Positions 8,276-18,164 are shown, counted from the stretch's first letter. The stretch is DNA of 49,941 nt from Abyssisolibacter fermentans (GCF_001559865.1 NZ_LOHE01000032.1:1-49941), one strand, 5' to 3'. Program-made: numbers and translations. The notes: generated by a model not told the origin, from the letters alone.

Positions 8276-9700
8276 ATGAACTATGATGTTATTATAGTAG
8301 GTGCTGGTCCTGCTGGCTTATTTACAGCATTGGAATTAGTTAACCTAAATAAAGATAAAAAAATATTATTAATAGAAAAAGGAAAAAAAGTAGAAAATAG
8401 AAATTGTCCTAAAGAAGTAACACACGAATGTGTAGATTGCAAACCTTACTGTAATATTACAGCTGGTGTTTCAGGAGCAGGAGCATTTTCAGATGGAAAG
8501 TTAAGTTTAAGTCCTGAAGTCGGTGGAATTTTACCTGAATATCTAGGCTATGATAATACAAAAAACTTGATAGATTATGTAGATAATATATACTTAAAAT
8601 TTGGCGCTGACACTGAAGTAAACGGTTTAGTTGAAAGTACAATGGTTCAAGAAATAAGAAGAAAAGCAATAAAAGCAGGACTTAAATTAATTGATTGTCC
8701 AATCAGACATTTAGGTACTGAAAAATCTCAAGAAATATATAGAAAAATTCAAGATTATATTATTGCTGAGGGTGTAGAATTAAGAGATACTACTTATGTT
8801 AAAGATTTAATAATTAAAGATAATGAGATAAAAGGAATTGAGCTCCTTAGTTCTTATGATTTTGTTAAAGGTAATACTGATAAATCTGAAATAGTTTATG
8901 GTAATAAAGTCATTTTATGTGTTGGAAGAAAAGGTGCTGATTGGTTAAAGCAAATGTGTATAAAACATGGCATAGAACATAGTGCAGGTACTGTTGATAT
9001 TGGAGTAAGAGTTGAAGTAAGAAATGAAATTATGGAGCAAATAAATAATGTTCTTTATGAGGGAAAACTAATAGGGTATCCTAATCCATTTAAAGATAAA
9101 GTTAGAACATTTTGCCAAAATCCGGGTGGTTTTGTTTCTGAGGAAAGATATGATAACCAGCTTTCTATTGTTAATGGCCACTCTTATAAAGAGAAAAAAA
9201 GCATGAATACAAACCTTGCTATATTGAGCTCTCATAATTTTAGGTATCCTTTTAACCAACCAATTGAATATGGTAAAAAGGTAGCGGAACTTTTGAACAT
9301 GTTAGGTAACAACAAAATACTAGTACAACGTTTTGGAGATATACTAGATGGAAAAAGGACTTGGGAAAAAGAACTACACAGATCTAATGTTAAACCAACA
9401 TTAACTGATGCAGTTCCTGGTGATCTTACATCTGCAATACCATACAGACCTATGACAAATATTATAAACTTTATAAAAGCTATGGATGTTATTGTTCCTG
9501 GTATAGCTAGTACTGAAACACTGTTATACGGACCTGAAATCAAATTTTACTCTAATAAAGTAACTATAGATAAAGAATTTAAAGCAAATATAAAAAATCT
9601 ACATTTCCTTGGTGATGGATGTGGATTAACTAGAGGCTTGATGATGGCATCATGTTCTGGTGTACAAATGGCTAGGATATTGATGGATGCTGTTAAATAA
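8276..9700 (+). CDS. FAD-dependent dehydrogenase-like protein (COG2509 type)
   Basis: This 474-residue protein starts with a dinucleotide-binding fold, VIIVGAGPAGLFTALEL, with GxGxxG at residues 9-14. It has a cysteine-rich segment (CPKEVTHECVDCKPYC) near residues 44-60, then GVSGAGAFSDGKLS, and C-terminal GDGCGLTRGLMMASCSG for FAD contact. This layout is that of the uncharacterised FAD-dependent dehydrogenase family often found in Firmicutes. The substrate is unknown. It stands alone between its own promoter and terminator and is divergent from dgaR. The start follows AAGGAGG. Confidence 0.85.
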   Translation: MNYDVIIVGAGPAGLFTALELVNLNKDKKILLIEKGKKVENRNCPKEVTHECVDCKPYCNITAGVSGAGAFSDGKLSLSPEVGGILPEYLGYDNTKNLIDYVDNIYLKFGADTEVNGLVESTMVQEIRRKAIKAGLKLIDCPIRHLGTEKSQEIYRKIQDYIIAEGVELRDTTYVKDLIIKDNEIKGIELLSSYDFVKGNTDKSEIVYGNKVILCVGRKGADWLKQMCIKHGIEHSAGTVDIGVRVEVRNEIMEQINNVLYEGKLIGYPNPFKDKVRTFCQNPGGFVSEERYDNQLSIVNGHSYKEKKSMNTNLAILSSHNFRYPFNQPIEYGKKVAELLNMLGNNKILVQRFGDILDGKRTWEKELHRSNVKPTLTDAVPGDLTSAIPYRPMTNIINFIKAMDVIVPGIASTETLLYGPEIKFYSNKVTIDKEFKANIKNLHFLGDGCGLTRGLMMASCSGVQMARILMDAVK

Positions 9701-9711
9701 TAACTGTTCAT

Positions 9712-9744
9712 AAAAAGCTTGTATCTTATGATATAAGCTTTTTT
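9712..9744 (+). terminator. intrinsic terminator after the FAD protein gene
   Basis: AAAAAGCTTGTATC pairs with GATATAAGCTTTTT around a TTAT loop, followed by T residues. Confidence 0.85.
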
Positions 9745-9902
9745 ATAATACATTGGGAAGTCAAAAACTTTTGAAATTGTGGATAAATTTTAATATTCGT
9801 TATGTTTTCAAATAAGATAACCTTAAAAATCTTTATAAAATACTCTTTATATTTTCTTCAACTGTATATTTACTATCTCTTATACGTTTTCTTGTGTTCA
9901 AA

Positions 9903-10331
9903 TCATTGCTTTTTATTATAATCTTCTTCTAACCTTAAAAGCAGTTTATCAACTTTAAGTATATCTTTTTTGTTAAGCTTATATAACTTTTGCGGCTCTT
10001 CATCAAAAATAATAAATGGTTTGTTATATGCTAGTCTAGCATCTCCAATTATTATAAGAATATCAGATGTTTTTAGCATAATATCTTTACGGAATGGTTT
10101 TGCATTTTCTATTGCATGAATAATTATTTCTCTATCTTCTTTACTTAAAATAGTAAACTCTCTGTTTCCTGTTGACCTGTCCATATAGCTCTTTCCATTA
10201 GTTGTTATTTGTTTGAGAATTTTAATTTTTTTGTTTTTGAAAGAATTGTATTCTTCAAAATGATTGTATATTTGAACACCGGCAAATATAACAATCAATC
10301 CTATAAATATACAGATTATTGCTCTGCGCAT
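9903..10331 (-). CDS. hypothetical membrane-anchored protein (142 aa)
   Basis: The protein has one N-terminal hydrophobic segment (about residues 4-22) followed by a charged extracytoplasmic domain of about 115 residues rich in lysine and isoleucine, so it is probably anchored in the membrane. There is no lipobox or catalytic motif that I recognise. It starts at an ATG behind TGGAGGA. It is convergent with the FAD gene and divergent from the amidase. The function is unknown. Confidence 0.7.
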   Translation of the reverse strand: MRRAIICIFIGLIVIFAGVQIYNHFEEYNSFKNKKIKILKQITTNGKSYMDRSTGNREFTILSKEDREIIIHAIENAKPFRKDIMLKTSDILIIIGDARLAYNKPFIIFDEEPQKLYKLNKKDILKVDKLLLRLEEDYNKKQ

Positions 10332-10803
10332 CTATTAATCTTCCTCCATTTAAAAATTAGTATAGTTTTTTATAAAAACAACTTGCATTATACTTTGTAC
10401 AACACCATATTCAATACTCAATTTCTTTTATTTTTATTGCATATTAAAAATAATTAATAATTTTTTGATTTACTTGTTTTATTATTTTTGTTATAATTTT
10501 CTACAAATATTATAATATAACTCCCTATTAGTTTCAATAGGTTAGATTTTAATTAAATAATTCTATACCTCAGATACAAATTTTAAAATTCATCAAATTT
10601 TTAACAATAAATAATTAAATACTATTTTACAACTTGTTTACAAATAATATATACTTTATATATATACTTAAAATACAATAATAGTATTAAAATAGCTATA
10701 TAATAAATTTATTCATAATTTTACGTAAACAGCTTTGTATTTATACTCAAACTGAGTAAAATCTAGCTATTAATATAAAATGTATTACGGGAGAGATAAT
10801 TTT
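10332..10803. other. gene-free AT-rich interval before the amidase gene
   Basis: About 470 nt of extremely AT-rich DNA between divergent genes. I see a weak CCTATT/AATAGG hairpin near 10523-10541 and a short ACTCA/TGAGT dyad at 10745-10757 about 45 nt before the amidase start. There is no convincing gene, RNA or named site; promoters for both flanking genes must lie here but no clear box pair stands out. Confidence 0.5.
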
Positions 10804-11622
10804 ATGGAATATAATCAACTTAGTTCTGAAGAAAAATATAAGCTTTACTTAAGAAAAAAACGTAGGAAAGCTATGATGAAACGACGACGACGCTTTTTTA
10901 GTTTATTATTTGTTTTAATTATAGTAAGTTGTTTTTTAGTAATCAGAAGTTGTAATAATAACTCTGAAGCTAATGTAGTTAGTAAAACATCAGTTAATAA
11001 TTCATTGACAGGTGAAGATGTATTTACCGTTTGCATAGATCCGGGGCACGGTGACTTTGACAGTGGAGCTGATTCTAAGACCTTCAATGTTTTTGAAAAA
11101 GATATAGTCTTGGATGTATCTCTTTTGGTAGGAAAAGTATTAAAAGACAATGGTATAAACGTTATATATACCCGCACTAATGACGATATTCCTTGGACAA
11201 CCCAACTCGATTCTTTGAAGGGAAGATGTGAGATATCTAATACGAGTAATGCAGATGTTTTTATATCAATTCATTGTAATTATTATAAAAACTCATCCTC
11301 TATTAAGGGCACTGAAGTCTGGTGTGAGTTTAAGGATACCGAAGATGAAAAATTAGCAAAAAAAATAAGTGATAATCTTAGTATGATTAATTTTACTAAA
11401 AACAGAGGTTTGAAATATAAATCAGATAATAAACTTCATGTTTTAGAAAATACAAATACTACAGCTGTACTTATTGAACTAGGTTATTTAAGCAACACTG
11501 ATGATACTATATTTTTGAAATCAGAAAAGGGTAAAGATGAGTGTGCTAATGCTATAGCTAAAGCTATTATTGAATATAGAGATTCTATTAAAGATAATAA
11601 TGATGTAGATGTGAAAAAATAA
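10804..11622 (+). CDS. N-acetylmuramoyl-L-alanine amidase, membrane-anchored (Amidase_3)
   Basis: This cell-wall hydrolase would cleave the amide bond between muramic acid and L-alanine. A short basic cytoplasmic tail (LRKKRRKAMMKRRRR) precedes one membrane segment (about residues 32-48). A zinc-dependent Amidase_3 domain follows, with IDPGHGDFDSGA near residue 80, a SIHCN motif, and VLIELGYLSN near the C-terminus carrying the catalytic glutamate. An ATG eight codons upstream (10780) is in frame, but the GGGAGAG site at 10789-10795 lies between the two and fits only the ATG at 10804. It is a single gene with its own terminator; a role in growth or sporulation cannot be told from sequence. Confidence 0.9.
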   Translation: MEYNQLSSEEKYKLYLRKKRRKAMMKRRRRFFSLLFVLIIVSCFLVIRSCNNNSEANVVSKTSVNNSLTGEDVFTVCIDPGHGDFDSGADSKTFNVFEKDIVLDVSLLVGKVLKDNGINVIYTRTNDDIPWTTQLDSLKGRCEISNTSNADVFISIHCNYYKNSSSIKGTEVWCEFKDTEDEKLAKKISDNLSMINFTKNRGLKYKSDNKLHVLENTNTTAVLIELGYLSNTDDTIFLKSEKGKDECANAIAKAIIEYRDSIKDNNDVDVKK

Positions 11623-11626
11623 AATT

Positions 11627-11688
11627 AAAAGTACATCACTATAGGTATCGTAAAAACTTCATAATTACTTATAGGATGTACTTTTTTT
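11627..11688. terminator. bidirectional terminator between amidase and DUF2284 genes
   Basis: AAAAGTACATC pairs with GATGTACTTTT over a 37-nt loop that can itself pair (CTATAG/CTTATAG). T runs occur on both strands and the flanking genes are convergent. Confidence 0.75.
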
Positions 11689-12274
11689 ATCTGCCTGTTT
11701 TTATATAAGCTTTTATTAATTCACTATCCAATTTACCTTTGCTTAGTACTGCTCCTACAAACATCAAATACTCTGGAAGCTTATCACTACTCCACAATAT
11801 TTTGTCATTAAACATCTCACATATTCCACTAACTTGAAAACCTAATGCTTCAAGTGAATATCTCATTTTATCTTGTTTTATACAAGGACTATTATTTGTC
11901 CTCGTACAATTATTACATAACAAACAACTTCCCGCGTATAAAGCTTTTGTATCTTTAAAGTTTCTTTCAATATCAATAAGGCTTTTGTCAAAATATAGCC
12001 TGATGTTATCAGATATTTTTCTAGATAATTTTTTTGCCTCTTTATTGGCTCTCGATTCTTCCTTTATGTGTATTTTAACTCTTACTACACTACAATAATT
12101 ATAGCTGTCTATGTAATCAGATGTTTCAAATTTATGAGGTGGGCACGACCATATTTTATTGTAATTTGGACATCTTTTACAAAATCCAAAGATCTTTTCA
12201 GGTTCATGATATTTATTTAAATCTTCTATACTAACTTCATCTGTTTTAACCTCAATGAAATTTATAATATCCAC
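11687..12274 (-). CDS. DUF2284 cysteine-rich putative metal-binding protein
   Basis: The 195-residue protein carries the cysteine pattern of the DUF2284 family: CKRCPNY and WSCPPH near residues 32-45, and CLLCNNCTR plus a further cysteine near residues 116-130. These probably bind a metal or an iron-sulfur cluster. The activity is not known. Translation starts at a GTG with AAGGTGAT seven bases upstream. It is close behind tadA (87-nt gap) on the same strand. Confidence 0.85.
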   Translation of the reverse strand: MDIINFIEVKTDEVSIEDLNKYHEPEKIFGFCKRCPNYNKIWSCPPHKFETSDYIDSYNYCSVVRVKIHIKEESRANKEAKKLSRKISDNIRLYFDKSLIDIERNFKDTKALYAGSCLLCNNCTRTNNSPCIKQDKMRYSLEALGFQVSGICEMFNDKILWSSDKLPEYLMFVGAVLSKGKLDSELIKAYIKTGR

Positions 12275-12361
12275 ATAATCACCTTATTCATCAAATTTAT
12301 GCATCTTACAACATTGTTGATATTTCAACAAAGCTTCTATGTATTAATTCAAAGCCTAAAC

Positions 12362-12835
12362 TTATAAATTTATTTTATTCTTTCCTTTTTTACTACGTAA
12401 CTCTGAAAAGAAATCTTTCATAATTTTAGAACATTCATTTTCTAAAATACCTTTTACTACTTCTACTCTGTGATTCAACTTTGGATTTTCGACTATGTTC
12501 ATTACTGAACCACAAGCCCCTGCTTTTGGATCAAGCGCTCCTATTACAAGTCTATCTATTCTAGAATTAACTATAGCTCCTGCACACATTGGACATGGTT
12601 CTATTGTCACATACATGCAGCATCCAGAAAGTCTCCATCCACCTAGCTTTTCACATGCTTCTCTTATTGCTATCATTTCAGCATGTGTCGTTGCATCTTT
12701 TGATGTTTCTCTTAAATTATATCCTTCTGAAATTACTTCGTTATTTTTTACTATAACAGCTCCTATAGGCACTTCTTTAATTTCATAAGCTTTGTATGCT
12801 TCTTCAATCGCTAGCTTCATGTAATATTCATCCAT
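12362..12835 (-). CDS. tadA: tRNA-specific adenosine deaminase TadA
   Basis: TadA converts the wobble adenosine of tRNA-Arg(ACG) to inosine. The 157-residue protein has all catalytic parts: HAEMIA with His51 and the proton-shuttle Glu53, and EPCPMC with Cys81 and Cys84 for zinc. Length is normal. ATG start behind AGGAGA. The usual Firmicute neighbours serS and dnaX are not next to it; a DUF1801 gene lies 27 nt upstream on the same strand. Confidence 0.95.
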   Translation of the reverse strand: MDEYYMKLAIEEAYKAYEIKEVPIGAVIVKNNEVISEGYNLRETSKDATTHAEMIAIREACEKLGGWRLSGCCMYVTIEPCPMCAGAIVNSRIDRLVIGALDPKAGACGSVMNIVENPKLNHRVEVVKGILENECSKIMKDFFSELRSKKGKNKINL

Positions 12836-12862
12836 TTTATTTCTCCTAATTTGTTAAATACT

Positions 12863-13219
12863 TTATTCTTTGTCATTCAAACAAAAATAAATAGCTTGTT
12901 TAATATACTCTAAAGGAAATGGTATACTATCTGGTATTTTGACACATCCAACGCCTGTTTTTATTTTTTTGTCCGCCTGAGCTACTATATCTACACAATC
13001 GTATTTGCCAAAATGTATTGATATATATGATTTTTGACTTGCTATACCTACATATATCCTGCTTCCACTTTGCCTAAATACGGGAAATTTAGTTTTGGGT
13101 CCGTAATTACAGCTTTCTATTATGTTTGGATATTTAAATCTGATAAATTGTACTATGTCTTCTACTTTCTTCTTTCTTTCATAAGACAATTTACTTATAT
13201 AAGCGTCTACTTCGTTCAT
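12863..13219 (-). CDS. DUF1801-family protein (118 aa)
   Basis: A compact single-domain protein of the YdhG/DUF1801 type, with the opening EVDAYISKLSYERKKKVEDIVQ cut short in this family, then IYVGIASQKSYISIHFG near residue 60 and GVGCVKIP near residue 88. Members are small soluble proteins; some were called iron-chaperone-like. No catalytic residues are evident. Probably cotranscribed with tadA. Confidence 0.8.
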   Translation of the reverse strand: MNEVDAYISKLSYERKKKVEDIVQFIRFKYPNIIESCNYGPKTKFPVFRQSGSRIYVGIASQKSYISIHFGKYDCVDIVAQADKKIKTGVGCVKIPDSIPFPLEYIKQAIYFCLNDKE

Positions 13220-13225
13220 ATTTAA

Positions 13226-13594
13226 ACACCTGCCGATTTGTTTTTAATTATTTTACTTTGCGATATCAATTTTATTCATTTCCATTGTTTCACCTATTCT
13301 AACTCTTTCCCAGTTATTGTTATTATGAAAAAGTTTCTTTAGTTAGCTTCAAACCATGATTATTTCATTAATTATTACTGTTAATAGTATGTGAATTAAT
13401 TCTATCATACATATATATTTTTTAAAATACCCACCAAATTCTTTTCTTATTTGGTAGAATATAATTTTTATAATTTTTATTAACAATCGCTTAACCATTC
13501 AACTGCTAAATGATTTTTTGCAATACAATTTACCTTTTAAAAACATTCCAAATGAAGAGATTATACTTGTACCCAAAAAAATTATACCTGAGAA
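13226..13594. other. gene-free interval between DUF1801 and tRNA-Arg
   Basis: A short minus-strand open stretch near 13260-13330 reads NWERVRIGETMEMNKIDIAK before a stop but has no start or ribosome binding site; it may be the tail of a lost gene. An ACCAAAT/ATTTGGT hairpin lies near 13432-13455. Nothing else is recognisable. Confidence 0.4.
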
Positions 13595-13624
13595 CAAAAA
13601 AATTCTGTCACTTTAGAACAGAAT
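13595..13624 (-). terminator. intrinsic terminator downstream of tRNA-Arg
   Basis: ATTCTGT/ACAGAAT stem with a 9-nt loop and seven T on the minus strand, about 80 nt after the tRNA. Confidence 0.7.
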
Positions 13625-13703
13625 AATCTTTATAAGAATCTAATAATTTAAATCCTTACCTATTATTTTCATTGTAACTACTATCTATTTTAAGACATAA
13701 AAA

Positions 13704-13780
13704 TGGTGCACCTGAGAGGAGTCGAACCCCCGACACATGCCTTAGGAGGGCACTGCTCTATCCTACTGAGCTACAGATGC
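13704..13780 (-). tRNA. tRNA-Arg (anticodon CCT), CCA encoded
   Basis: The minus strand folds as a normal 77-nt tRNA: acceptor GCATCTG/CAGGTGC, D-arm GCTC/GAGC, anticodon stem GTGCC/GGCAT with loop CTCCTAA giving anticodon CCT, T-arm with GTTCGACTC, and CCA encoded at the 3' end. It reads AGG codons. It stands alone. Confidence 0.96.
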
Positions 13781-13984
13781 ACATATATCGATACTTATAT
13801 ATGATATAATATTTTTTTATATTTGTCAAATTATCTAATTTTAAGGCTTTCCTCTATGTATTCTAAATATATATTAGTTTGTAAAGCATATTACAGTCAT
13901 ATAAAAGTAATCCTAGAAAAAGTACATTAAACAATACTTTTATACAAAACCATACAATAATCGTTTGCAATTATTTAGTACAAT

Positions 13985-14056
13985 TAGTGAAACTACACTC
14001 ATTATATTCCTAGAAGTAAGCAGACTAGCTTTTAAATAAATATATATTACTCTGCT
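13985..14056 (-). repeat. degenerate copy of the dispersed intergenic repeat
   Basis: On the minus strand AAGCAGAGTAA, an AT-rich middle and CTGCTTACTTCTAGGAA match the layout of the repeat core seen at 22738-22793, 33671-33715 and 49451-49600. This is the weakest copy. Confidence 0.4.
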
Positions 14057-14064
14057 TAAAATAA

Positions 14065-14104
14065 AAGGTATCTTCTCTCATGTTTTAATGAAAAAAGATA
14101 CCTT
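14065..14104 (-). terminator. intrinsic terminator of asnS
   Basis: AAGGTATCTT pairs with AAGATACCTT, followed on the minus strand by TTATTTT. It starts about 12 nt after the asnS stop codon. Confidence 0.85.
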
Positions 14105-14116
14105 CTTATTTTACCT

Positions 14117-15508
14117 TTAGAATAACGCTGATTTTACTGTTCTTGGGAATGGTATTACATCTCTTATGTTACCCATTCCTGTTAGATACATTATAGCTCT
14201 CTCAAAGCCTAAGCCATATCCTGCATGTTTAGTTGTACCAAATTTCCTAAGCTCTAAATACCACCAATAATCTTCTCTATTTAAGCCTAGTTCATCTATT
14301 CTTTGCTGTAATACGTCTAATCTTTCTTCTCTTTGGCTTCCACCTATTATTTCACCTATTCCCGGTACTAGTAAATCCATAGCTGCAACTGTTTTACCAT
14401 CATCATTTAATCTCATATAGAAAGCCTTAATTTCTTTTGGATAATCTGTTACAAATACTGGTTTTTTATACACTTGTTCTGTAATATATCTCTCATGTTC
14501 AGTTTGTAAATCTGTTCCCCACTCTACTGGATATTGGAACTTGACATCTGCTTTTTTTAGAATTTCTACAGCTTCTGTGTATGTTATTCTAGCAAAATCA
14601 GAATTTGCTACATTGTTTAATCTTTCTATTAATCCTTTATCAATAAACTTGTTAAAAAACTCTATTTCTTCCTTTGCATTTTCCATAACATATTTTATTA
14701 TGAATTTAAGCATATCTTCTGCTAGCTTCATATCATCCGCTAAATCAGCAAATGCTATCTCTGGTTCTACCATCCAAAATTCTGCCGCATGTCTAGCTGT
14801 ATTTGAGTTTTCAGCTCTAAAAGTTGGTCCGAATGTATAAACTCTTCTGAATGCTTGCGCATAACTTTCAGCGTTTAACTGTCCACTAACTGTAAGGTTT
14901 GTTTCTTTTCCAAAGAAATCTAATGTGTTGTCTATTTTACCTTCTTCATCTCTAGGAATATCGTTTAGATCATGTGTTGTTATTCTAAACATTTCTCCTG
15001 CACCTTCACAGTCACTACCTGTTATAATTGGTGTATGTGTATATACAAACCCTCTTTCATTAAAGAACTTGTGAATTGCATAAGCAGCTAATGAACGTAC
15101 TCTAAATACTGCTGAAAATGTGTTACTTCTTGGTCTTAAATGTGCTATTGTTCTAAGATATTCAAATGTATGTCTTTTCTTTTGTAGCGGATAATCTGCT
15201 GAAGAAGTTCCTTCTACTACTATTTTTTGAGCTTTTATTTCAAATGGTTGTTTTGCTCCTGGTGTAAGTTCAAATTTACCTTCAACTATGATTGATGAAC
15301 TAATTGAAAGTTTTTTGATTACATCAAAATTTTCTAAGTCTTCCTCAAATACTACTTGAATATTTTTAAAGAACGTCCCGTCATTTAATTCTATGAACCC
15401 AAATTTCTTTGATGCTCTTATTGTCCTTATCCATCCAGCTATTTTGATAGTTTGATCTTTGTAATCTTGCTGTTTCCCATAGATGTCTTTTATTAATGTG
15501 TAACTCAT
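14117..15508 (-). CDS. asnS: asparaginyl-tRNA synthetase
   Basis: This class IIb synthetase charges tRNA-Asn. The 463-residue protein has an N-terminal OB-fold anticodon-binding domain (about residues 18-100), motif 2 around [16 protein letters not shown] near residue 232, and motif 3 around [15 protein letters not shown] near residue 440. The [16 protein letters not shown] sequence marks it as AsnRS rather than AspRS. A T-box leader upstream fits amino-acid-responsive control. ATG behind AAGGAGG. Confidence 0.96.
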   Translation of the reverse strand: MSYTLIKDIYGKQQDYKDQTIKIAGWIRTIRASKKFGFIELNDGTFFKNIQVVFEEDLENFDVIKKLSISSSIIVEGKFELTPGAKQPFEIKAQKIVVEGTSSADYPLQKKRHTFEYLRTIAHLRPRSNTFSAVFRVRSLAAYAIHKFFNERGFVYTHTPIITGSDCEGAGEMFRITTHDLNDIPRDEEGKIDNTLDFFGKETNLTVSGQLNAESYAQAFRRVYTFGPTFRAENSNTARHAAEFWMVEPEIAFADLADDMKLAEDMLKFIIKYVMENAKEEIEFFNKFIDKGLIERLNNVANSDFARITYTEAVEILKKADVKFQYPVEWGTDLQTEHERYITEQVYKKPVFVTDYPKEIKAFYMRLNDDGKTVAAMDLLVPGIGEIIGGSQREERLDVLQQRIDELGLNREDYWWYLELRKFGTTKHAGYGLGFERAIMYLTGMGNIRDVIPFPRTVKSALF

Positions 15509-15548
15509 TGTTTTTACCTCCTTATATTATTTATTGTTCAAAAAATAT

Positions 15549-15812
15549 AAAAAACCTTTCATCCCTATATAGGGACGAAAGGTATATCTTCCGCGGTACC
15601 ACCCTGTTTATTACTAAACATAATCACTTTATCAGTACTTACATACTGTCCAATCTATAACGGTTTGGTTCCGGCTAAGTCTACTCTCTGTTAGGATTTC
15701 GGTTAGCAACTCAGAGATGTTCTTCGTAAATGGCTCTCGTATCGGTCTCTCACCTTTACCGACTCGCTTTAACTACCTTCCATTACTACTCTTCTCTTCA
15801 TAGTCTTTTAAT
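15549..15812 (-). promoter_or_regulatory. T-box leader of asnS
   Basis: The minus strand contains the conserved T-box sequence GGTGGTACCGCGGAA at 15589-15603, a stem I with the AGCGAGTCGGT element, and a terminator hairpin (CCTTTCGTCCC/GGGATGAAAGG plus T run) at 15549-15583 that competes with the antiterminator. Uncharged tRNA-Asn should be the ligand, judged from the downstream gene. I could not place the specifier codon with certainty. Confidence 0.95.
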
Positions 15813-15821
15813 ATTATACTC

Positions 15822-15850
15822 ATTATAATACATATATATTATTATGTCAA
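15822..15850 (-). promoter_or_regulatory. sigma-A promoter of the asnS T-box transcript
   Basis: TTGACA, exactly 17 nt, TATAAT on the minus strand, a consensus vegetative promoter just upstream of the T-box leader. Confidence 0.9.
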
Positions 15851-15891
15851 AAATTTATTTTGAAAATTTGTAGTTTTTTTGTTATTGATAA

Positions 15892-17046
15892 CTAAGATAT
15901 ACATACATTACAGAAAATACCCTTTATATAGTTAAGTATATCAGTAATATATGATTTTTTTTCTACATCACTCTTAGCTATTAAATCTCCCTCAGCAATT
16001 TTTTCTTCTCCTAAATAGTACAAAACTTTTCCTAAATATTGACCTTTGTCAATGGGTGCTTTGCATTCTTCTATGATTTCAACTTTTTGAGTAATAATAG
16101 AATCTTTTTTTACTAAAGCGTATATATCTTCTTTTGCTATAGCTTCTATTGTCTTATTTTTACCATTAACAACTACTGATTCTTGTACATTTTGTCCTTG
16201 TTCTACCAGCTTTTTATAACTATAATTTTTTAAACCGTAGTCTAATAAATTATAACTTCTTTTGGTTCTTTCTGGTTTACTTTTCGCTCCCATTGTAATA
16301 CCAATAAATCTAAATTCTTTATCATTATTTTGAGATTTAGGTACATTCATTGTAGATACTAAGCAATAGCCAGCCATTTCTGTATATCCTGTTTTTAATC
16401 CATCTACATCTTCAATTCTAGTTAACAATGGATTAGTATTTTTAAAAACTATTTTCCCTTTTTTCAATACTTCTTTGTTGGTGATATCTAATATCTCTGG
16501 ATAGGTTTTTAAAACATATCTTGTAAGTGTCAATATATCTTTCATACTCATAAGATTTTGTTTTTCATTTTCTGGTAAGCCGTTTGAGTTTATATACTTA
16601 GTGTTTTTTAGCCCTATCTCTTTTGCTTTTTTATTCATTAAATTTACAAACTCTTCTTCACTTCCAACTATATGCTCTGATAATGCTACACATGAATCAT
16701 TTGCAGAAGCTATTAACATTGATTCTATAAGTTTTTGTAGCTTTATTCTTTCACCTATTTTTAGTCTATATGTTGAACCATATTCTTTTGGAGGATTTTC
16801 ACCTATATCAACATATTCGTCTAAATTTAATTTCTTTTTTTTTATTTCGTCCATTGCTACAGTATAAGTCATTAATTTTGTTATACTGGCAATTTCTATA
16901 GGTTCATCTATATTGTAACTGTATATTATTTTTCCACTTTCAAAATCAGCTAATAATGCTCCTTTTAACCCTGTATTTAAATCATCACTATATACTATAC
17001 TACTAATAAATATTAATAAAACCAACGCTATACTAATTTTCTTCAA
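15892..17046 (-). CDS. D-alanyl-D-alanine carboxypeptidase (peptidase S11, DacF/PBP5 type)
   Basis: This penicillin-binding protein trims the terminal D-alanine from peptidoglycan stem peptides outside the membrane. The 384-residue protein has an N-terminal signal (about residues 1-20), the SxxK motif SITK at residues 54-57, SxN in SANDS near 113, and KTG in LKTGYTEMAG near 222. The C-terminal domain and a final hydrophobic stretch fit membrane attachment. Translation begins at a TTG behind AGGTGAT. Exact dac paralogue cannot be fixed. Confidence 0.9.
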   Translation of the reverse strand: MKKISIALVLLIFISSIVYSDDLNTGLKGALLADFESGKIIYSYNIDEPIEIASITKLMTYTVAMDEIKKKKLNLDEYVDIGENPPKEYGSTYRLKIGERIKLQKLIESMLIASANDSCVALSEHIVGSEEEFVNLMNKKAKEIGLKNTKYINSNGLPENEKQNLMSMKDILTLTRYVLKTYPEILDITNKEVLKKGKIVFKNTNPLLTRIEDVDGLKTGYTEMAGYCLVSTMNVPKSQNNDKEFRFIGITMGAKSKPERTKRSYNLLDYGLKNYSYKKLVEQGQNVQESVVVNGKNKTIEAIAKEDIYALVKKDSIITQKVEIIEECKAPIDKGQYLGKVLYYLGEEKIAEGDLIAKSDVEKKSYITDILNYIKGIFCNVCIS

Positions 17047-17243
17047 AATATCACCTACATAATTATTGTATAATTCTTGATTATTATTTAATATTTCTTC
17101 ATACTCTTGTTATAATATGCTATAAAAATATTCTAAAAAAATCAAAGTAAATAATACTTTTATATTTTACATATTTGACTTAACTTATACAATTTAAAAA
17201 TATAACGAATAAAAACTCTTCTCATAAAGAAAAGAGCTCTTAT

Positions 17244-17330
17244 TTATTCAAATTTTGAATTAACCAATTCAACTAATTTATCTAATAACTCTTTTTCATC
17301 ATCACTTTCTGTTATAAACTTAATTTCAGT
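17244..17330 (-). pseudogene. 3' remnant of an HPr gene
   Basis: The minus strand reads TEIKFITESDDEKELLDKL and then VELVNSKFE before a stop. This matches the last 29 residues of the intact HPr gene at 18848-19108 (TEIKFMTEGDDEQELLDKL, then IHLVDSKFE). Beyond it the similarity to HPr ends. The flanking GAGCTCTTATTTATTCAAAT is also shared. It is a by-product of the local tandem duplication. Confidence 0.88.
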
Positions 17331-17626
17331 TATATGTATTATCTAAACTTATGTAGCCAATATTTATATAATAGTGTTTTATTGAATTCAAGATAGTGTA
17401 TATTACTAAAATTTAATATTTAATCAAACTTAGTAATAATAAGTATTTAAATTGTATTATTTCTTAATTTTATAACTTATAACAATAATATACATTTTTT
17501 TAAACAACATATGATATCATAGTAATTATAAAATAATATAAAAGTGGAAATGAAAAATCAACACCTTACTGTTAACAAAAAATAGCTATATTTATATGTA
17601 TTTTGATAAAAATAAATGGAGAATTT
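17331..17626. other. AT-rich upstream region of the first duplicated membrane protein gene
   Basis: Nothing recognisable except the segment TTTATATGTATTTTGAT just before the ribosome binding site. A related segment precedes the second copy, so it belongs to the duplicated unit. Confidence 0.5.
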
Positions 17627-18142
17627 ATGCCTAAATTAAAAAAATTCAATTTAACAATAGTTCAATTATATATATTTCTAAATTTATTTTTTTTAGTCGC
17701 TAATGAATACTTATATGAAGAAATATTAATACATTTTGAATATTTAAGTATGTTTTTGATGATTGCATCATTTGTATATGTAATATTTTATAAAAATTAT
17801 GAACAAAAAAACTTTTTTATTGTCAACTCATGTATTTTTCTAGGAATAATAATAATATTCTTAATTACTTTTCCTAGATATACCTATAAAGGTGCTAAAG
17901 AAAAAATATATGCTGAATTACAATATGAAAATGAAATTATAAGCCCATCTTTCTATGAACCAGACAATAATAAAATACCTATTATAGGTACAAGAATTGG
18001 CCTTGATAAGCCTAGAAATATTTTAATTAAATATGACTACGCTATATGTATCTTTAATAAAGACACACACAAAATTGATTGGTATAAATTCAATTCATAT
18101 AATGGACATTATGAACTTTTTAAAACTGTCGATGAGTTATAA
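17627..18142 (+). CDS. hypothetical membrane protein, tandem copy 1 (171 aa)
   Basis: Three hydrophobic segments (about residues 10-25, 42-60 and 68-88) are followed by a soluble domain of about 80 residues with the motifs YTYKGAKEKIYAELQYENEI and DKPRNILIKYDY. I know no family. The start is the ATG at 17627 (MPKLKKFN) behind GGAG; an earlier in-frame ATG at 17603 lies upstream of that site. It is almost the same as the next gene (18268-18777), with differences mostly in the C-terminal part, so this is a recent duplication still open in both copies. Confidence 0.75.
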   Translation: MPKLKKFNLTIVQLYIFLNLFFLVANEYLYEEILIHFEYLSMFLMIASFVYVIFYKNYEQKNFFIVNSCIFLGIIIIFLITFPRYTYKGAKEKIYAELQYENEIISPSFYEPDNNKIPIIGTRIGLDKPRNILIKYDYAICIFNKDTHKIDWYKFNSYNGHYELFKTVDEL

Positions 18143-18164
18143 ATAATTATACTAATGTTAAATT

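Noticed and set aside
12275-12361. Small SRP RNA near tadA, as often found in Firmicutes
   Set aside because: The gap is only 87 nt and lacks the conserved SRP loop sequence.
13260-13360. Minus-strand open stretch ending NKIDIAK
   Set aside because: About 27 codons between stops, no start codon with ribosome binding site; at most a gene tail.
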